7,400 nt of DNA from Bacillota bacterium (lineage in GTDB: Bacteria > Bacillota > Clostridia > Acetivibrionales > DSM-2933): assembly GCA_023430975.1 (NCBI GenBank), contig JAEYYB010000108.1, positions 1 through 7,400 of the forward strand, in the 5' to 3' direction. Below are positions 7,264-7,400 of this stretch, piece after piece (the first letter of the stretch is position 1; each line of letters starts with the position of its first letter). A program made the translations under genes and the position numbers. The notes beneath the pieces were generated by a model. It saw nothing but the letters and a program-made list of their open reading frames with translations, was not told where the DNA came from and made no database searches.

Positions 7264-7400
7264 CAGTAATTTCAATATAAAATTTTCACAAGGATTTTTG
7301 TTTTTTGTCTTTCGAAGTCCTTCTTTTTTGAGGGATTGTTTTTTATTGGATTTACTTTGTTGAGCACTTCTGGTATTCAAAAAAAGAAATGGTGTTCTTG
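7264..7400 (-). repeat. Right arm of long inverted repeat bounding the window
   Basis: This is the inverted partner of bases 1-137, with the single mismatch at 7273. It ends GGTGTTCTTG exactly at the last base. The arms are oriented so that homologous recombination between them would invert the whole 7.1-kb interior. No target-site duplication can be checked because the outer flanks are not in the window. Confidence 0.95.

Noticed and set aside
1..7400. A transposase, integrase or reverse transcriptase that would make this an autonomous mobile element
   Set aside because: No such ORF or domain motif is present on either strand. Mobility is suggested only by the inverted ends.

Overview
The window is AT-rich (roughly 30% GC by eye). 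Its one clear gene favours A/T-ending codons and has a strong GGAGG ribosome binding site, which suggests a low-GC Firmicute, probably Clostridium-like. That assignment is an inference from composition and signals, not a homology match.

Layout: (1) bases 1-137 are the left arm of an inverted repeat; (2) 138-213 is a short AT-rich gap; (3) 214-6600, minus strand, is one gene covering about 86% of the window, encoding a 2128-residue multidomain protein; (4) 6601-6695 holds its ribosome binding site, a possible promoter and a 12-bp perfect palindrome; (5) 6696-7263 is about 570 bases with no intact gene, only small hairpins and two possible decayed coding scraps; (6) 7264-7400 is the right arm of the inverted repeat.

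The protein reads, in order: an N-terminal calcineurin-like metallophosphoesterase with every metal-ligand motif intact; an unassigned mostly helical segment with one hydrophobic stretch; a P-loop NTPase of STAND type (GRE motif, Walker A, Walker B) followed by a winged-helix-like region; then 25 consecutive SEL1-like repeats of about 36 residues and a degenerate helical tail. This effector - NTPase switch - repeat sensor plan is the plan of NLR-like/Avs-like STAND immune proteins. The best reading is a self-contained, single-gene candidate anti-phage (or other conflict) system in which ligand binding by the repeats would switch on the phosphoesterase. That function is inferred from architecture only.

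The window ends are notable. Base 1 pairs with base 7400, and the inverted match is perfect for exactly 127 bp, then continues to 137 with one mismatch. Either the gene sits between two inverted copies of a repeat such as an insertion sequence, or it is cargo of an element with long terminal inverted repeats. Because 127 is a common maximum assembly k-mer, the window may also be a whole contig cut at a repeat node. No transposase or recombinase is visible.
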